DNA from: Sarocladium kiliense
Lineage: Eukaryota > Ascomycota > Sordariomycetes > Hypocreales > Sarocladiaceae
Reading direction: 5' to 3'
Length of the DNA: 64,000 nt
Assembly (NCBI GenBank): GCA_030734395.1
Contig: JAUZTG010000017.1
Span: 310,001 to 374,000 of the forward strand
In this document: positions 33,811 to 46,251 of the stretch, in pieces
How the letters are laid out: each line of letters begins with the position of its first letter
How positions within the stretch are numbered: position 1 is the stretch's first letter
The notes under the pieces: generated by a model
Told to the model about the DNA's origin: nothing
The model's input: the letters and a program-made list of their open reading frames with translations, nothing else
The model's database searches: none
Program-made: the position numbers and the translations under genes

Positions 33811-35209
33811 GGTGACGACCGCGATGCGAAAGCTTCAGATAACGGGCCTACCGCTTTCGCAGACCTCACGCGTCCGTTAAGGTTCCTTCAAGTCCCAGAA
33901 GCACTTTGATTGGAGTCCGAGACAAGCTCTCAAGCATCAACGACACGCTCAAGGAAGGGCACCAGACATGCGCAGCACACTCCGGATTGGGTGAGAGAAT
34001 GCAAGGGAACGATAACAAGGGGGCTCTGATCGAAGGATGAAGCCCAAGCCGGACAGAGGTTGCCGGAGGCGGCGTGTTGATGTGCGGGAGCAATCGAGCC
34101 GAGAGTGTTGTCAGAATCTAGGTGGGAAAGAGCTGGTGGTGGATGATGGCTCTGTCCATCAATAACAAACAGAGATTAACACGAGACGTTGCTAGATGAT
34201 GGGCTCGCGATTGATGATGAGGGGCAACCTGGCTGGAGTCGACTCTACAGAAGAAATGTGTGCTGAGGGTTGGATCTGGCATCCGTGCCTGGCCCGTGTT
34301 TCACCACTTACCGTCGTGACGATTCCGCTGTTTCGGGAAGCTCCCCAGAGGTACTCCTTATCGCGGAACAGCTGAGGCAGTGCGGCACAGCCTAGCCGTC
34401 TCGGGGAAACGTAACGCGCCGACTCAGTGCAGCAGTCGGCTCAACTTGTCCAGGTCGGGGCAATTGGGGGCTTCCAAGTTGTTGGGGCACATCACGGCGT
34501 CATGGATGCGCGACGCAGGCGCGTGGCGAAGCTACGCCAAGGGCGGTCTCCGTGCGAAGTTCGAGGTTCGAAGCAGCTGCAGAAGGCCCTTTTTTTCGCC
34601 AATTGCATGGACTTCATGTCCCATGTCGCTGGGCAGTACAATGCTTCGAGAGCCGACTGGAACGACATTTGACATCGCGCCGCCTCTGCGAAAGGCGTTG
34701 TGTACCTTTCAGTGGAAAGCTTGTCCCGTTTTTCCCCCCTGTGTGAGGCGTTGCTCGCATTGTAAGCCGCCTTACCCAAAGCCCAGGTATTCACATCGTC
34801 TCGCTATTGTTAGTGCGTAATGAAACGATGCTCAATACAATTCGCCGTGCTGGAGGCAAAGGAAAGGGTGGCTTTGGATGGCAATAGCCAATTGCGTTGA
34901 GCACGTTCTGTCGTCATTGCGAACGACGCCCATGTTTACCTAGGAGGCTCAGAAGCTCAATCACGAGGAGAGCCAGCTGACTCTCAGTTTCCGAGATGCT
35001 CAACCCTAAGTCTCTTGCTCTCCTTGCTAGACTGACCAACCAAGCAATCACGCGTATAGTCTACACCCCACGTCCTCACCGTATCGACGATACCTAGCTC
35101 CAGCAGCTGAGCAATGGCTGCTACACCATGTCCAGCTCAACCCAGGCAAGGCTTTATAGAATTGATCAGCATCCGAATGAACATTTACTCCAAAGAAAGG
35201 CAATTAAAG
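33811..35209. other. Intergenic, no supported gene
   Basis: It holds the promoter side of the type III PKS and the 3' flank of the P450 remnant. Frames near 34380-34820 exist on both strands but carry no motif. Confidence 0.55.
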
Positions 35210-36849
35210 GTACTGTTGGCCAATGCACATCCGTGTTCCGCCACCGAAGGGTAAGCAATTCCTGTTCATGAGGTCTAACCTGGCTTAATCATTGATCAGC
35301 CAGCGCTCTGGACGCCATTCGTATGAATCGTCGTAAATTCGGGGATCGTTGGAGATGTCTCCAGGCTCATGCTCATACACGTCTGGGGTTATTTAGTAGC
35401 TGCATCAGGGCAAAACTGGAGATGATGGGCAAGGCGCTTACCCTGGCAGGAATTGTCCAGGGTTTGTACTTCAGCGCCTCGCCAGGTGCGACCCGAGGCA
35501 GCCTCGACGTCAGAGGGTCATAAGTCCTAAGCGTTTCTCTAATGAAAGCTGACAGTTACTCCGGACCAGCAGGAATTATAGTCACAAGACGCGAAGGGGT
35601 GGACTTTACAACAGTAGGATATGCTCTAAGTCTCTGTATTGAACTCGGATTTCAGGGGTTGGCATGATCCGTTGTAGCTTCTTCCGGAGTTGATGCAGGA
35701 TTGTCTTCCCTCTCGATCAAAAAGAAGGTAATGTTGGCAAGTGTCTTGCTCTTGTATCTCCGCCCGCGGCAAGGTAACCCAAGCTTCGTCCGCCATCCGC
35801 TCAGGACCTGGTCAGTGTCGGGAATCTTGGAGCTGGCCCAATGGTACGAAAAGTCTTGTGCGTGTGGTCACGCAGATTCTCTTGGCGAATTTAGCTGCCA
35901 AACGCCTCGAAATTCCTAATCGCTTCCCGAGCCTGCCGTTCGACCTCAGCCTCGACGGCTAAGACTCGTGTCATCCGGGAATTCACTTTGGCCACAATCC
36001 AAGGTGAGATACTCTGAAATAGTGGTAAAATCTACTTAAGGTGTCGTACACAGGGTATTATATGGGGTACAGATCCTGGATCTCGCTCCATTGACGAGCC
36101 ATTGCTGCGTCACCCTGTTGCTGAAGAGACTCTTCCAGCCAGTATGATGCGGCAACATCTGTTACCATGGCCAGAGTATGCGTCCGTATCTTAGCGAGGT
36201 CATCGCTAGCGATAGGATGATGGATGTTCTGAAGTATTATATTTACCTTGTCCCAAACCATGGGCTCTGCACCTACGTTGTGTGTCGTCGAAAAGGATGA
36301 GCAAATGCCTGTCGATGCCTTGTGTGAACTTCGTGTGCAACGGCAATTCACGACCCCTTCTCGCAGAGCACTCGGAAAACGAGACACGGACTTGAGTGAG
36401 GCTTGCCAACCATCATGGCATCGGGCGGGTATTTATTACGAACACCCTGAATAATGTAAGTTCCCTACTGGCTGTTCATTGTCAAATGAATCACACCAGC
36501 GGCTACAGTAAAGAGTGTATCAACCCATTTATAGTCATCAACGTAGACTTCTTCCGGGCTTATTCGGATGACGGGGCCTGGGGCGACCTAGTGAGCGCAG
36601 CTAGACAATCGCAGACTTGGAAATGAATTACCATGGATACGATGTAATCGACGCAATTCAAACATGACCTGCGCTCCTGGCTGAACGAGAATGTCGAAGT
36701 ACGCTAGGTACCAGCCAGTGGCAGCTTCTACTTTGGCCCCAGGGAAGCTGGCGACAGGGTGGGTGTAGATAAAGCCGATAAAGTACAACGAAGACGACGT
36801 AAAATGCAGACGCTGCAGCGACGTAGAGAACATAACTTAGCGCCATCAT
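35210..36849 (-). pseudogene. Cytochrome P450, decayed
   Basis: P450 landmarks occur in the right order on the minus strand but in changing frames. An N-terminal anchor starts at the Met at 36849 (MMALSYVLYVAAASAFYVV ... LYRLYLHP), followed after a one-base shift by SFPGAKVEAATGWYLAYFDI. An intron-like gap leads to GPVIRISPEEVYVDDYKW near 36550. The I-helix AGGDT sequence lies near 35780, the K-helix ETLR (FIRETLRTYDPLTSRLP) near 35540, the WRPERW motif near 35310 and the haem-binding FGGGTRMCIGQ near 35220-35250. Stops and shifts interrupt each part, and the C terminus after the haem motif is lost. Such P450s oxidise hydrophobic metabolites in the ER; here none can be made. It may once have served the adjacent PKS. 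Confidence 0.85.
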
Positions 36850-37347
36850 TGCTGAACTCTGCAACTGTCTGTCGTCGTTCCGTTGTGTAGGCTTCTTCAT
36901 CAGTTGGAAAATTCTCATGAGTGGATAGAAAGACGATTTGCACGTCCGTTCCAAGTGCGTTGTATACTCCTGAAGCATATGAGATGTATAGGATTCCATC
37001 GAGCCGACATGCCGGAGCTTCATGAGTCGTACAATCAGGTGGATCAAACCTGGTATGAGAAGTACGAGGTGTTGTAGGCAAAGGGATCAATCGCTGCGTA
37101 GTATGGCAGATGGTGCACTGGTAAGTCCCGCCAAGTTCCTCTCGTTCTGTGCCAAGCGTGTGTTGCGGCCGTACCAACAAAGCCGCCATCTCAAAGATCT
37201 TGGAAGCAGACAAGCACAAGAACTGAACTTCACGATGAATAGAGCGTGTATCATTCGACACTATGTGATATCCTTTACGGAAGGCTAAACTAAGAGGTCT
37301 CGGTATTCAGACCCATGGGGCCGTGAAATCGTGTAGGACGCGACTTC
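36850..37347. other. Intergenic, no supported gene
   Basis: It lies between the P450 remnant start and the siderophore-type transporter 3' end. Nothing is supported. Confidence 0.5.
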
Positions 37348-39214
37348 TTAAACAACATTGCCCTTAGTTTGCAGACCCTTCTCCTGCTCGAGCTTCTTGA
37401 TGTTCACATTCTTCCATGCGTAGATGCAGACAAAGCACAAAGGCATAAGAGCTACGCCTGCGATGGTCATCAGTTTCATCGTGTGCTTGTATGTGCCCAC
37501 GATAGCGTCGCGTTCTGGGGAGCCGATAGGCAACGTCATCTGCGTTACGATATCCGCGAAGATTGTGGCAGCCTGGTCTTTGGATCCTTCAGGCAAGCGA
37601 CGCAGCAGTTCACCTGGAGCAACGTTGTTCCAGATCGCGCCACCAATCGCACTACCAATGGAAGCACCGAAGCCGCCAAAGAGGCCAGAAAGCGCGTTGA
37701 CGGCCGCAAACTCTTCGTGAGTGACAGGAACCATAATGGAGATGCTAGTGCAGGTAGCGAAAATACCAGCACCCAGACCAACGAGAACCTGTGTCATTGC
37801 GATGAGACCAACGTTGTCACTGGTGCGCATCGGAAGAATGAGAGCCGTGCCAAGCAGCATGATAGGAACTCCGGAGTAAGCGGTCCACTTGAAGTTTCCG
37901 GTGTAGCTGATGATGGCGGCGATGACCGGGGCCATGACGGTGGAGGTGAGAGAGTAGGAGTTGACCACGTAGTTGGAGTTGGTGATATCCAGAAGGTAGA
38001 CCACCTGAATGTAGGAATAGAGGTATGAGTTCCAGGTGAACGTAGACAAGAACATGACTCCATACAGGAAACATGAGCCAAGAATAGTTCCGTTCTTCAG
38101 GTACCGGAAGGCGAGAAACTGCTTTGGCGCCACTTTGAACTCGTAGAACCAGAATATCGGATACAGAAGAACGCCTGTGACGATCATGGCGATGATGTAT
38201 GGGGTTGTCCAGCCATTAGGCGCGTAGTAGACAAGGGTGAATGGAATTGTGGTCAGAATGACAGCGCCGCAAAGTAGGACGATGCCGACAACATCAATCT
38301 CCACGGCGTAATGGAGGACTGATTGGTACCATTTTCTGCCGGATGGTGCGTGCTTCTTGACAAGCCCTGCCTTTTCCGCCTTACGGAACATGAAGACCAT
38401 CATGCCCATTGCAGGCATACTGCAGCCAACAAGGATGATGGAGAAAGCGCCAAAGGCCCATCGGTAATTGATGTCTTCGTAGAAACGTTGGCCAATAATG
38501 GGACCAAGGAAAGTGCTGGCGATGCGAGGAAGCCCATTGATGGTGAAAAGGACAGCGCGGTTCTTGAGCGACGTCATGTCAGAGATCATGACTTCGATGA
38601 CGTACATGAGGCCGATGTGGCCTGTCCAGTACAGAACGTGAGCCCCAACGTACTGCTGTACGCTCTGAGTGGTGGCCTTCATGATCATGCCAATGACACA
38701 AATGGCAAGGGTGAAGCAAAAGCCCTCAACACGGCCCCAGAGGTCAATTATCTTAGCCAGCGCAAGAGGCGTGCAAGCACCGACCGCAGAGGACAAAACA
38801 CTGCTCACGTTCATGAGCCCGTGAGCAGCGAATGAAGAGGTGATGTAGGGGTTCAAGGCGTAGTCTAGGGCGTTTTGCATAATGTCGACGAAAGAGATGA
38901 GCCACAGCCTAGGAAAGCATGATTAGTATTTTCAGCCTTCAAAACATTGGGCGCAGAGGACCCGTTACGGGTGCCACCTACAGCGCAAACATAGACCACA
39001 TGGTCTTCCTGGACCAAACGGTCGTGATTGCCCGGACGCGCAGAACACCATCGTGCCAGTCTTTGCCATCGGAATCAAATCCATCATCGTTCTGAGAGCT
39101 GCTGTTGATGCTCCGGACCTTTTCCCCCGCTTGATCCGTCTGACTGAGAGTCTTTTGGGCATGAGGCTCAACCTCGGCCATAAGAGGATCGGGGTTTGTC
39201 TGTACAGTGGTCAT
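37348..39214 (-). CDS. MFS siderophore-iron transporter (ARN/MirB type)
   Basis: Two exons (38982-39214 and 37348-38908) give 597 aa. A charged 70-residue cytosolic N terminus (MTTVQTNPDPLMAEVEPHAQ...) leads to about 14 membrane helices. Features of the fungal siderophore family are LLWLISFVDIMQNAL across the junction, AKIIDLWGRVEGF after TM2, GLPRIASTFLGPIIGQRF, FTWNSYLYSYIQVVYLLD in the middle, and the loop PEGSKDQAATIFADIVTQM before TM14. It should import ferric siderophores through the plasma membrane by proton symport, although members can carry other metabolites. A TATA-like element lies about 140 bp upstream. It stands close to the PKS group but its role need not be linked to it. Confidence 0.9.
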
Positions 39215-40055
39215 AGCGAATTATGCCCGTTTTGGCGTTGATCGGATCCCAAGATCACCTAGAAGAATTGAGGAAGATGTCGCCAATGCGAGACTTTGAC
39301 TAGGAGCATCTGCGAGGGAGGTAGAAGAAGGGGGAGCGACAGATGGTATCTCTATATATGCTCAGCAGGAGGGGTTTACCAGGGTCTGAACTTACGCCGA
39401 AGAGTCCACCAGGGAATGCCAAGACAGGTCGGCATGCTTGCTGAACGAGACCGAGGGAAGTAAAATTTTTGCCCCAGCTCTCCAGTGAGGGTCTGTTTCG
39501 CGTCCAGAACGGTGCTAGAACGAACGTTCCCGAGTCGGTGCAGAGGCAACATTGTCCGATGTCGCTGCAGGCCTGCCAGGGAATTCAGCCATGTCCTAGT
39601 CACAACGCGCTAGCCGCTATTGCTGTCAGGCGGCAGTACGTGGCAAGCCTTGAGGCTTTTTCTCCCCGCTCTAACGAGAACAAGAGGAGGGGATGGGTCC
39701 TCACGAGGGTGCAACGGTGACGAGAGCCGTGATTCGCGCCGAGCTTGTGGCAAGATTGATCAGATAAGATAATTTCTTTTAGCGTGGCGCTAAAAACACA
39801 CCATCGTCTGATGGAGGGCAGACCCATGTCGACGCCTCCCGGGAACTCGCGCGCCACTTGACTTTCTAATTTTCTGGGCAGCCCTGCAACAAGGTTCGGA
39901 ATGTGAAGGACAAAAATGAAAGAAAAGAAAACAAAAGTAATAAAAAGATTTTCATGTGCGAAATCTTAGCCCTAAGACGTCCTTGCCCGAGTCACACGCT
40001 CATGGAGGCTGTTTGTGCTCATGGACATGGACGGACATTCCTGACTCCAGTCATT
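39215..40055. other. Promoter side of the siderophore transporter; otherwise empty
   Basis: It holds the transporter promoter and the 3' flank of the flavin monooxygenase gene. I see no supported gene. Confidence 0.5.
39353..39359 (-). promoter_or_regulatory. TATA box of the siderophore transporter
   Basis: On the minus strand it reads ATATATA, about 140 bp upstream of the ATG at 39214. Confidence 0.4.
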
Positions 40056-41891
40056 TCAGGTTCTGCCTGCTTGCTCAATGGCGGCTGCAATCTGCAACGC
40101 CAGCGGGTTCGAGAACTGCCGGCACCATAAGAAACTGCCCGTCATGTACCAGAAGCCAGGGATCTCGGTTGCACGCCACCATCCTGCTCGCTCCTGTTCT
40201 TGATCCAAGTCCCCAAATCCTGCTAGCTTGTCGGCGGACTCGTCGCCTAATAGCTTCCGAATCGTGCAGATGCTCCGCTTGAATCCAGTGGCTAGGACTA
40301 CCACATCTGCACCAATGACTGTTCCATCAGCAAGAGTTACCGCCTTCTCGCCGAAGCTCGCGACACCCTCCTCGCAATGGTGGATCTTAATGCGACCATC
40401 GATGATTAGACTGTTGGCTCCGTGGTCAATGTAGTAGAGCCCGCCCTTGATGAGCTGGTGATCAGCGAGGCCAAACCCATCTTCGCCCGTGCGCAGAGCT
40501 AGCCCCGCCCCCTTGAGCCCAGCTATCATATCCTTGTCGAACTCTGCCATGGCCTTAGTGAGATCGATGCTCATTCTGCGAATCACGGGAATGGGAAGCG
40601 AATTGCCCACAAGGTCCGCCTCCTCAGTCGTGATACTGTCCATATTCCACAAGCCCAGCTGAAAGGTTTCCCATGCTTTCTTAGAAAGTGAGAAGATGGG
40701 ATGACGCTGAACCAGAGAGACTTCCTTCGCTCCGCAATTCACGAAGTCTTGAGCAACATCGTGAGCGCTGGTGCTAGCTCCAATGACAAGAACCCTTTTG
40801 TCCGCTAAGTTGCTGATTTCGGCCGCGGAAAGATGCTGGCTCGAATGGTACAATTGGCCTCGGAATTGTTCTCGGCCGGGAATATCCGGAATCACAGGCT
40901 CATCGCTGTAGACGCCGGCCGCAAGAACGACATGCTCAGGGTGAATAGTCTCTAGCCCATCTGGAGCCTGGAGTTCAACCTCGAAGCCGTTTTTATTCTT
41001 CGTGACCCTGGTGGCGCTTGTCTTTAGTCGAACCTGTAGTCCCATAAGCTGAGTATAGTGTTCCATGAAAGTAGCGACCTGATCGCGACGCAGCCATCGT
41101 GGCCAATTCTCTGGATAACGCAGGTAGGGATAGTGATCCGTGAAGGTCGGCGTGTTGAGGATAAGTGACTTGTAGCGCTTTCTCCACGAGTCGCCGACAC
41201 GATCGTTTTTATCGATCAGAAGTGTCCGCAGACCCATGTTCTGGAGTCGCGCACCGAGCATGACACCGGCCTGGCCTGGTAAGAATAGATTAGCAATTTA
41301 AACCTCCTAGAGGTAGCTCAAGAACTCGTTCCTACCTGCGCCGATGATCAATATTTGAGGCTTACGGTCCGCACCACTGATACCAGGAGGTGCATCACCA
41401 GGAATACCACCACCAAAATCCGAGTTATGTTCGATCTGCGTCAGAGAACCCAACCTTTCAAGCTGCGAGAACATAGTCCAAGCCTTCCATTTGCTCTCAC
41501 TCACGTTCGCAAGCCGGAGGTAGCCCTGGCCTTGGCCGTAAGCGCTTCTGAACGAGTAACCGGCTTGGACCCACGCCATACCCGCCACCTCTATGAGGAC
41601 AGGTTTCAGGCCCCCGACAGCTGCTTTGATCTCCGCGAAGCTGGTCGGCGAGTGGGAAAGGTAGTCCGCGATGTCAGTGCGACCTTGCTTTGTGGTGAAG
41701 TCCCAGCCCAGGCCAAGTATGTCTCTCCACCACCCATCTTCGAGGAAGAGCTCTGAAAGATCAAAAGTCTTGGTATCAAAGCAATTCTGAAGCTGAACCA
41801 GCCATCTTTCAACAATCTCCTCAGCGTTGATATTCAATCGATTCTCGTGAAGGCCCAGGGGTGGGAGCGAAGGTAAGACGCTTCCGTCCAT
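40056..41891 (-). CDS. Flavin-dependent monooxygenase with N-terminal NTF2-like domain
   Basis: Two exons (41336-41891 and 40056-41275) give 591 aa; the frame is also open to a Met at 41942. Residues about 20-150 (NAEEIVERWLVQLQNCFDTKTFDLSELFLEDGWWRDILGL) look like an NTF2/SnoaL-type cone. The FAD Rossmann motif is IIGAGQAG, with its codons split by the intron 41276-41335, followed by LLIDKNDRVGDSWRKRY. A second Rossmann motif for NADPH is VIGASTSAHDVAQDF, and VVLATGFK closes the family set. The layout matches fungal FMO/YUCCA-like oxygenases, which hydroxylate or Baeyer-Villiger-oxidise small molecules. It may tailor the product of the nearby type III PKS; that is inference from position. 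A TATA run lies about 115 bp upstream. Confidence 0.9.
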
Positions 41892-42790
41892 AGTGCAGGT
41901 GGCTCTAATTGCTTGAGAAGCGCAAGATCTGAAGTGAATCAAGGGAGGGTGAATGGAGGTAGCAATATGTTCTCAAAAAGACGCACCCCGCACCGCTGTA
42001 AGCACTATATATATAATTTCAGTATAGGCACGTGATTAAATATTACACGAAGCATAGTAGAACATAACGCAAAATACAAGGTTAAATTAAAGTTGGTTTA
42101 TACTTATCTTGTCTTTTCCCTCTACTACACTCAGACTTAACATCCTGGCAATTCCTATGAGATGCACCTATATATTGAAAGTTGTTTGAAAACTTTGAAC
42201 TTTACATGTTATATAGATGGCTTGTAACTACAGTAATACATCTGACTACTTGAGACGAATTCTGCACCGACATGGGCAATTATTATTTGAATACATTTAA
42301 TTTGCCTCCTATGTCGTGAAACATATACTGCACCTTTTATCTCAGGTCTCTTGACTTTTACTATATTAGTATTGAGCGGACTAATAAGAGGACTGTAGTC
42401 CCTTAGTGGACTCAGGGCACCCTAGTAATAGCATGATTATTAAGCATCATATACCCCTGGATAGGCTGCAGCAATTTAGTTGGACGTGGAACTATTACTA
42501 TTTATTTACTTTTGATCCATGTGTTGTGCTCTCATAGTAGACATCTATAAAGTGAAGCAGGCGCCGCGGTTCACAAGTAGTGCATGATCATGATAGGGCA
42601 AATAGCATAGCATTACAATATAATTAGGCAACAGGAAGCAAATGCCTTGGGTGCTATGTGCCTACGTCGAATAGTAACAAACGATGCCTGCCAGAATTGC
42701 TGGGAAGAGTCTGATCACGCTTGTGGCAATGGGCATCTTGACAGAGACACGATCGATGCTCCTTCCACAAGATCCGAGAGCAATGTGGCT
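41892..42790. other. AT-rich intergenic tract
   Basis: From about 41990 to 42640 the sequence is much richer in A+T than its flanks, with many TA steps and no open frame longer than a few dozen codons. It may be an old RIP-mutated repeat, but no ends or coding remnant are recognisable. The promoter of the flavin monooxygenase is at its left edge. Confidence 0.55.
42006..42016 (-). promoter_or_regulatory. TATA run of the flavin monooxygenase
   Basis: A perfect TA alternation, reading TTATATATATA on the minus strand, lies about 115 bp upstream of the ATG at 41891. It could equally be part of the AT-rich tract. Confidence 0.35.
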
Positions 42791-44681
42791 CTAGACAGAA
42801 GCACCAGTTCCGCCAATATCGGTTCCACCAACAGTCTCAATATGGATGATGTTGTGGTGAGCATCAACGTCAAGCTTTTTCTTCTCGGTGGAGGCCTTGA
42901 CGGGATACTTGGATTCGAAAATCTTGTCAAGCTCCTCAAGCTGGAACACACGGCGGTATTAGTAACTCATCACTTAGTCAAGATAGGAGACTTTACTCAC
43001 AGTGCGGTTCTTGGTCTCGGGGATGAGGAAGTAGAGGACTGTAGCCTGGACGAAGCACCAACAGCAGAAGACGATGTAGGTTCTCCAAGAGATGTTTTCA
43101 AGTGCGACTGGGACACCGAACTGTGTGGCGAGAAGGGCGACGGAGGTAAAGAGGGACGAGAAGGCCATGCCCTTGGCGCGCATTTCGTAGCTGAGAACTT
43201 CGACTGGGTACAGCGCCTGCATGGGTGTCCAACCAACGGAGTAGCAGATCTGGAAAAGGTAAACGAAGGCGAGAACAGATCTACTGACGGAACCGGGGAC
43301 TGCAGCAGTCTGAGCCTCATCACTAGGGTCACTGATGTTGGCAATGGATGCGGGTACGATGACACCAATCCAGGTAAGACCACAGGCGATATTGGCGGCG
43401 AGGAGAAGCGGGCGACGACCGACATGGTCGACTAGCGCAGCACCACCAGCGGCCGAAACGATTTGAATGGTAGACATGCCAAGCTGGACGTTGGTCTGCA
43501 GGACAGAACCTTTGATACCAGCAGTGTCGAGGAAACCACTAAGGTAATAGGAAACAATGCCTTCCACCCATGTTAGTGAGCTGTTCCTTAGTAAATAGAG
43601 ACTTGGATGCATAGCTTACTGTTTCCAGCCCATTGGCCAAAGAGAGAGACGATGCAGTTACAAGAGAGACGGTAGATAGAAGCTCGGTTACGGAACAGAG
43701 CACGGTAGTCCCACCAGGTCTTGTCGGTTCCGTCCATCTCAAGGAACTGCTCGTACTCGGCGACTTGGAGTTTCACCCACTCACTCTGGAGGTTGCCCTT
43801 GCCATGGAAACGAGCAAGAATATTGGTAGCCTCCTCACGGCGATTGCGAGTGAAGAGCCAGCGAGGAGACTCCGGAAGGAACATGGAACAAACCATGACG
43901 AAGCCAGGGAACATGACCTGGAGGGTAACAGGGATCATCCAAGAAGTGTTGCTGCCCTCGTAATTAAGACCACCACGAGCGGCAAGACTAGCAACCAGTG
44001 CACCAACAGGCCACATGACGTTATAGAGACCAGTCACAAGACCACGGTGAGCCGGATGAGAGATTTCAACGACGTATACAGGGCCAGCGGCAGCAGCAAT
44101 GGCGACACCGAAGCCGAGCATAAAGCGACCAGCCATGAATTGGCCAATGCTGCGCTCCGTGGCAATGCATGCAATTTGGATGACAACTCCAAGAACAATA
44201 ATGCTCGCACCAATGCACATACCAGCACGACGACCCCAAGTGTCTATGGCAGGTCCGATGCAGGGAATGGCGGCGACACTACCAATCTGGTAGATGGAAG
44301 TGACGATGCCAGCCCCGATTCCAACGTTGGAGACGTCGAAGTACGCCTTGAAATCCTTATTGGCGAGGAGTGTGCCGAACAGTGACCCATCATAACCGTT
44401 GGCAGTAGAGCAACAGAAGGCAACCAGGCTGGCGAACAACAGTACGAAGGGAGGGATGTAGCTCGGAGGCTCCTTTAGCGTCGCCTGCTGGAAGGCCTCA
44501 TCGCCGAGGACGACTTTGGTCGCAGCAGTTGGGGCATGCTTTTCGAAGTGATCCTTCAGAGTTTAACCAGGGTCAGTCTTGTTCTCAACTAAATTTAAGA
44601 ATAGCTTCTCGATTCGTTACATACCTCGGCAGTATCATGATGGATATCTCCAGTCTTCTCATCCCGGATAGAAGACGCCAT
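42791..44681 (-). CDS. MFS sugar porter (hexose/lactose/quinate permease type)
   Basis: Four exons (44625-44681, 43620-44553, 43001-43560, 42791-42940) give 566 aa. The first 19-codon exon (MASSIRDEKTGDIHHDTAE) joins in phase to DHFEKHAPTAATKVVLGDEA. Sugar porter signatures are NGYDGSLFGTLLANKDF in TM1, IDTWGRRAGMCIG, GRFMLGFGVAIAAAAGPVYVVEI, PESPRWLFTRNRREEA, DHVGRRPLLL and PETKNRT joined across the last intron to LEELDKIFESKYP. Twelve helices are expected. It imports a sugar or related polyol or acid at the plasma membrane; the substrate is not clear from sequence. Two introns have to be removed to recover both the TM7 loop (GQWAGNSIVSYYL) and the PETK...LEEL end motif, which confirms the model. 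Confidence 0.9.
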
Positions 44682-46251
44682 AGTGACGGTAATGCTGACA
44701 GACCTGGACTCTATGCTCTTGAGCGACGAGTGAAGAATGCTTGAGATTGTAGAGAACCAGAAAAACAATTCTGGGATTTGACGACGCGATACTTACGGCC
44801 CTTTTTACGTTGATGCGACTGCTTCACATCTAAGGAGAGAGCAGGGATGTGGTTGGTGGAATTTGAGGCAGGACCAAGGTCGGGACCTCGCATGTCACGC
44901 TAACCTGCAAATATATGACATCCCCCCGGCGAAACATTAAACAATTGAAGCGAGATGCGAGCCCGTGACAATGTTGATGAGGAGGAAGCGAACCAGGACC
45001 CTGCTCAAAGATGGGTCGGTCGGGCGGACCTAAGGACCGCAAAACTCTCCCCGCATTGCCCTCGATCGCCCCATGCTTTTCCGGATCGATGGCCCGACAC
45101 ATCTGGCCCCTTTTAAGCTCGTAGACTTTTCCTCTCTTTTGCGGGGCTTTGAAACGCCAGGAATCCGGCCCGAAATGAGCTTGTTCAGGTGATGGCTGAG
45201 GAGTGGCGCGCTCCGGTGTCTGTGCTGGGCTGGTGGTAGGGGATTATATATTGCCGGTGGATTCGGAACTCCTTGTCTGCAAGCAAGCGCTATCATTGAC
45301 TTACGCAAGGGCGAAGGTGTCCATGACCTGACAGCACCCCCTTAGTTGCAACTGAATAAAAGCCTTCCACCTCTACTCGGCCCTACGGTTATCTGTCTAC
45401 GCCACTGACATGCTCGACTACTTGATTACCGTAGCCTCATTCGCTTTGCGGTGGTGGACAGCCGCCTTGCCGCGGATGCTGAGTAAAATACTGCCAAGCC
45501 TGAAGCGCCACCAGAACCACGGGTACTCGGGAAGGTGGTCTTCGCCCTCAGGGAACCAAGGCAAGTCGGAACATCTCGACAATAGTACGATGATAGTGTC
45601 AGACCAAGAAGGGAACAACTACAAGAGGTGTTCATTGGCTCGTTGAGCGACGTTCCCGCTTTCGTAGCCCAAGGCTGAGGGTCTGGATGAGCCCCCTGCT
45701 TCGCCTAAGCTACTCAGACCCTTCTGGTTACCTTCTGCGACATGAAAATCAATGGTGCCTCTGCAACACCTGCGTCTCGCCGCAACACTCGCTGGCGGCT
45801 CACACCGGGGTCTACATGGCGTTGTGATTCAATGGTAGGCCAGGGTCGCGCCGACGCCAGTGTGATAGGCCTCTCACTTGAAGTGTCGAAGCCAGATTGC
45901 CATGATGGGTGGGAAGGGAATTATGGGACAGCCGAACCGTAGGCATTCCAGCTTACATGCCAAGGCGATATACGTCGGTTGGCCTGTTGGTTGACTCTAC
46001 AATTACAGCACGTTATTCGCAGAACAAACCAATACGACCATGCCGTACTGGTGATGAGCACGTCAAGTAAAAACATAAAAGCCACGAGTTTACGGCGTAT
46101 TGTCCTTGCCGGAGAGCTCTACACAAACTTGGTCTTTGCCTATCATACAACTCCTCGCCCAACCTGTGACATTGGTGCGCCTTACATCGAGATGTGTTGG
46201 AATGACATCACAACTGTTTTAAATGTCCATTGACACAGCTTTCTAGTGAAA
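44682..46251. other. Intergenic, no supported gene
   Basis: This 1.57-kb region holds the promoters of the sugar porter and of the small secreted protein. A frame at 45410-45646 begins with a hydrophobic stretch (MLDYLITVASFALRWWTAALP) but has no further support. Confidence 0.5.

Noticed and set aside
37369..38028. 219-codon plus-strand frame
   Set aside because: It is antisense to the siderophore transporter and highly charged without a domain.
42647..43435. 262-codon plus-strand frame
   Set aside because: It is antisense to the exons of the second sugar porter; no motif and no splice logic.
43633..44385. 250-codon plus-strand frame
   Set aside because: It is antisense to the large exon of the sugar porter; composition is that of a shadow frame.
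45410..45646. Small frame beginning with a hydrophobic stretch, possible secreted peptide
   Set aside because: No clear cleavage site, no Cys pattern, and an equally long frame lies on the opposite strand.
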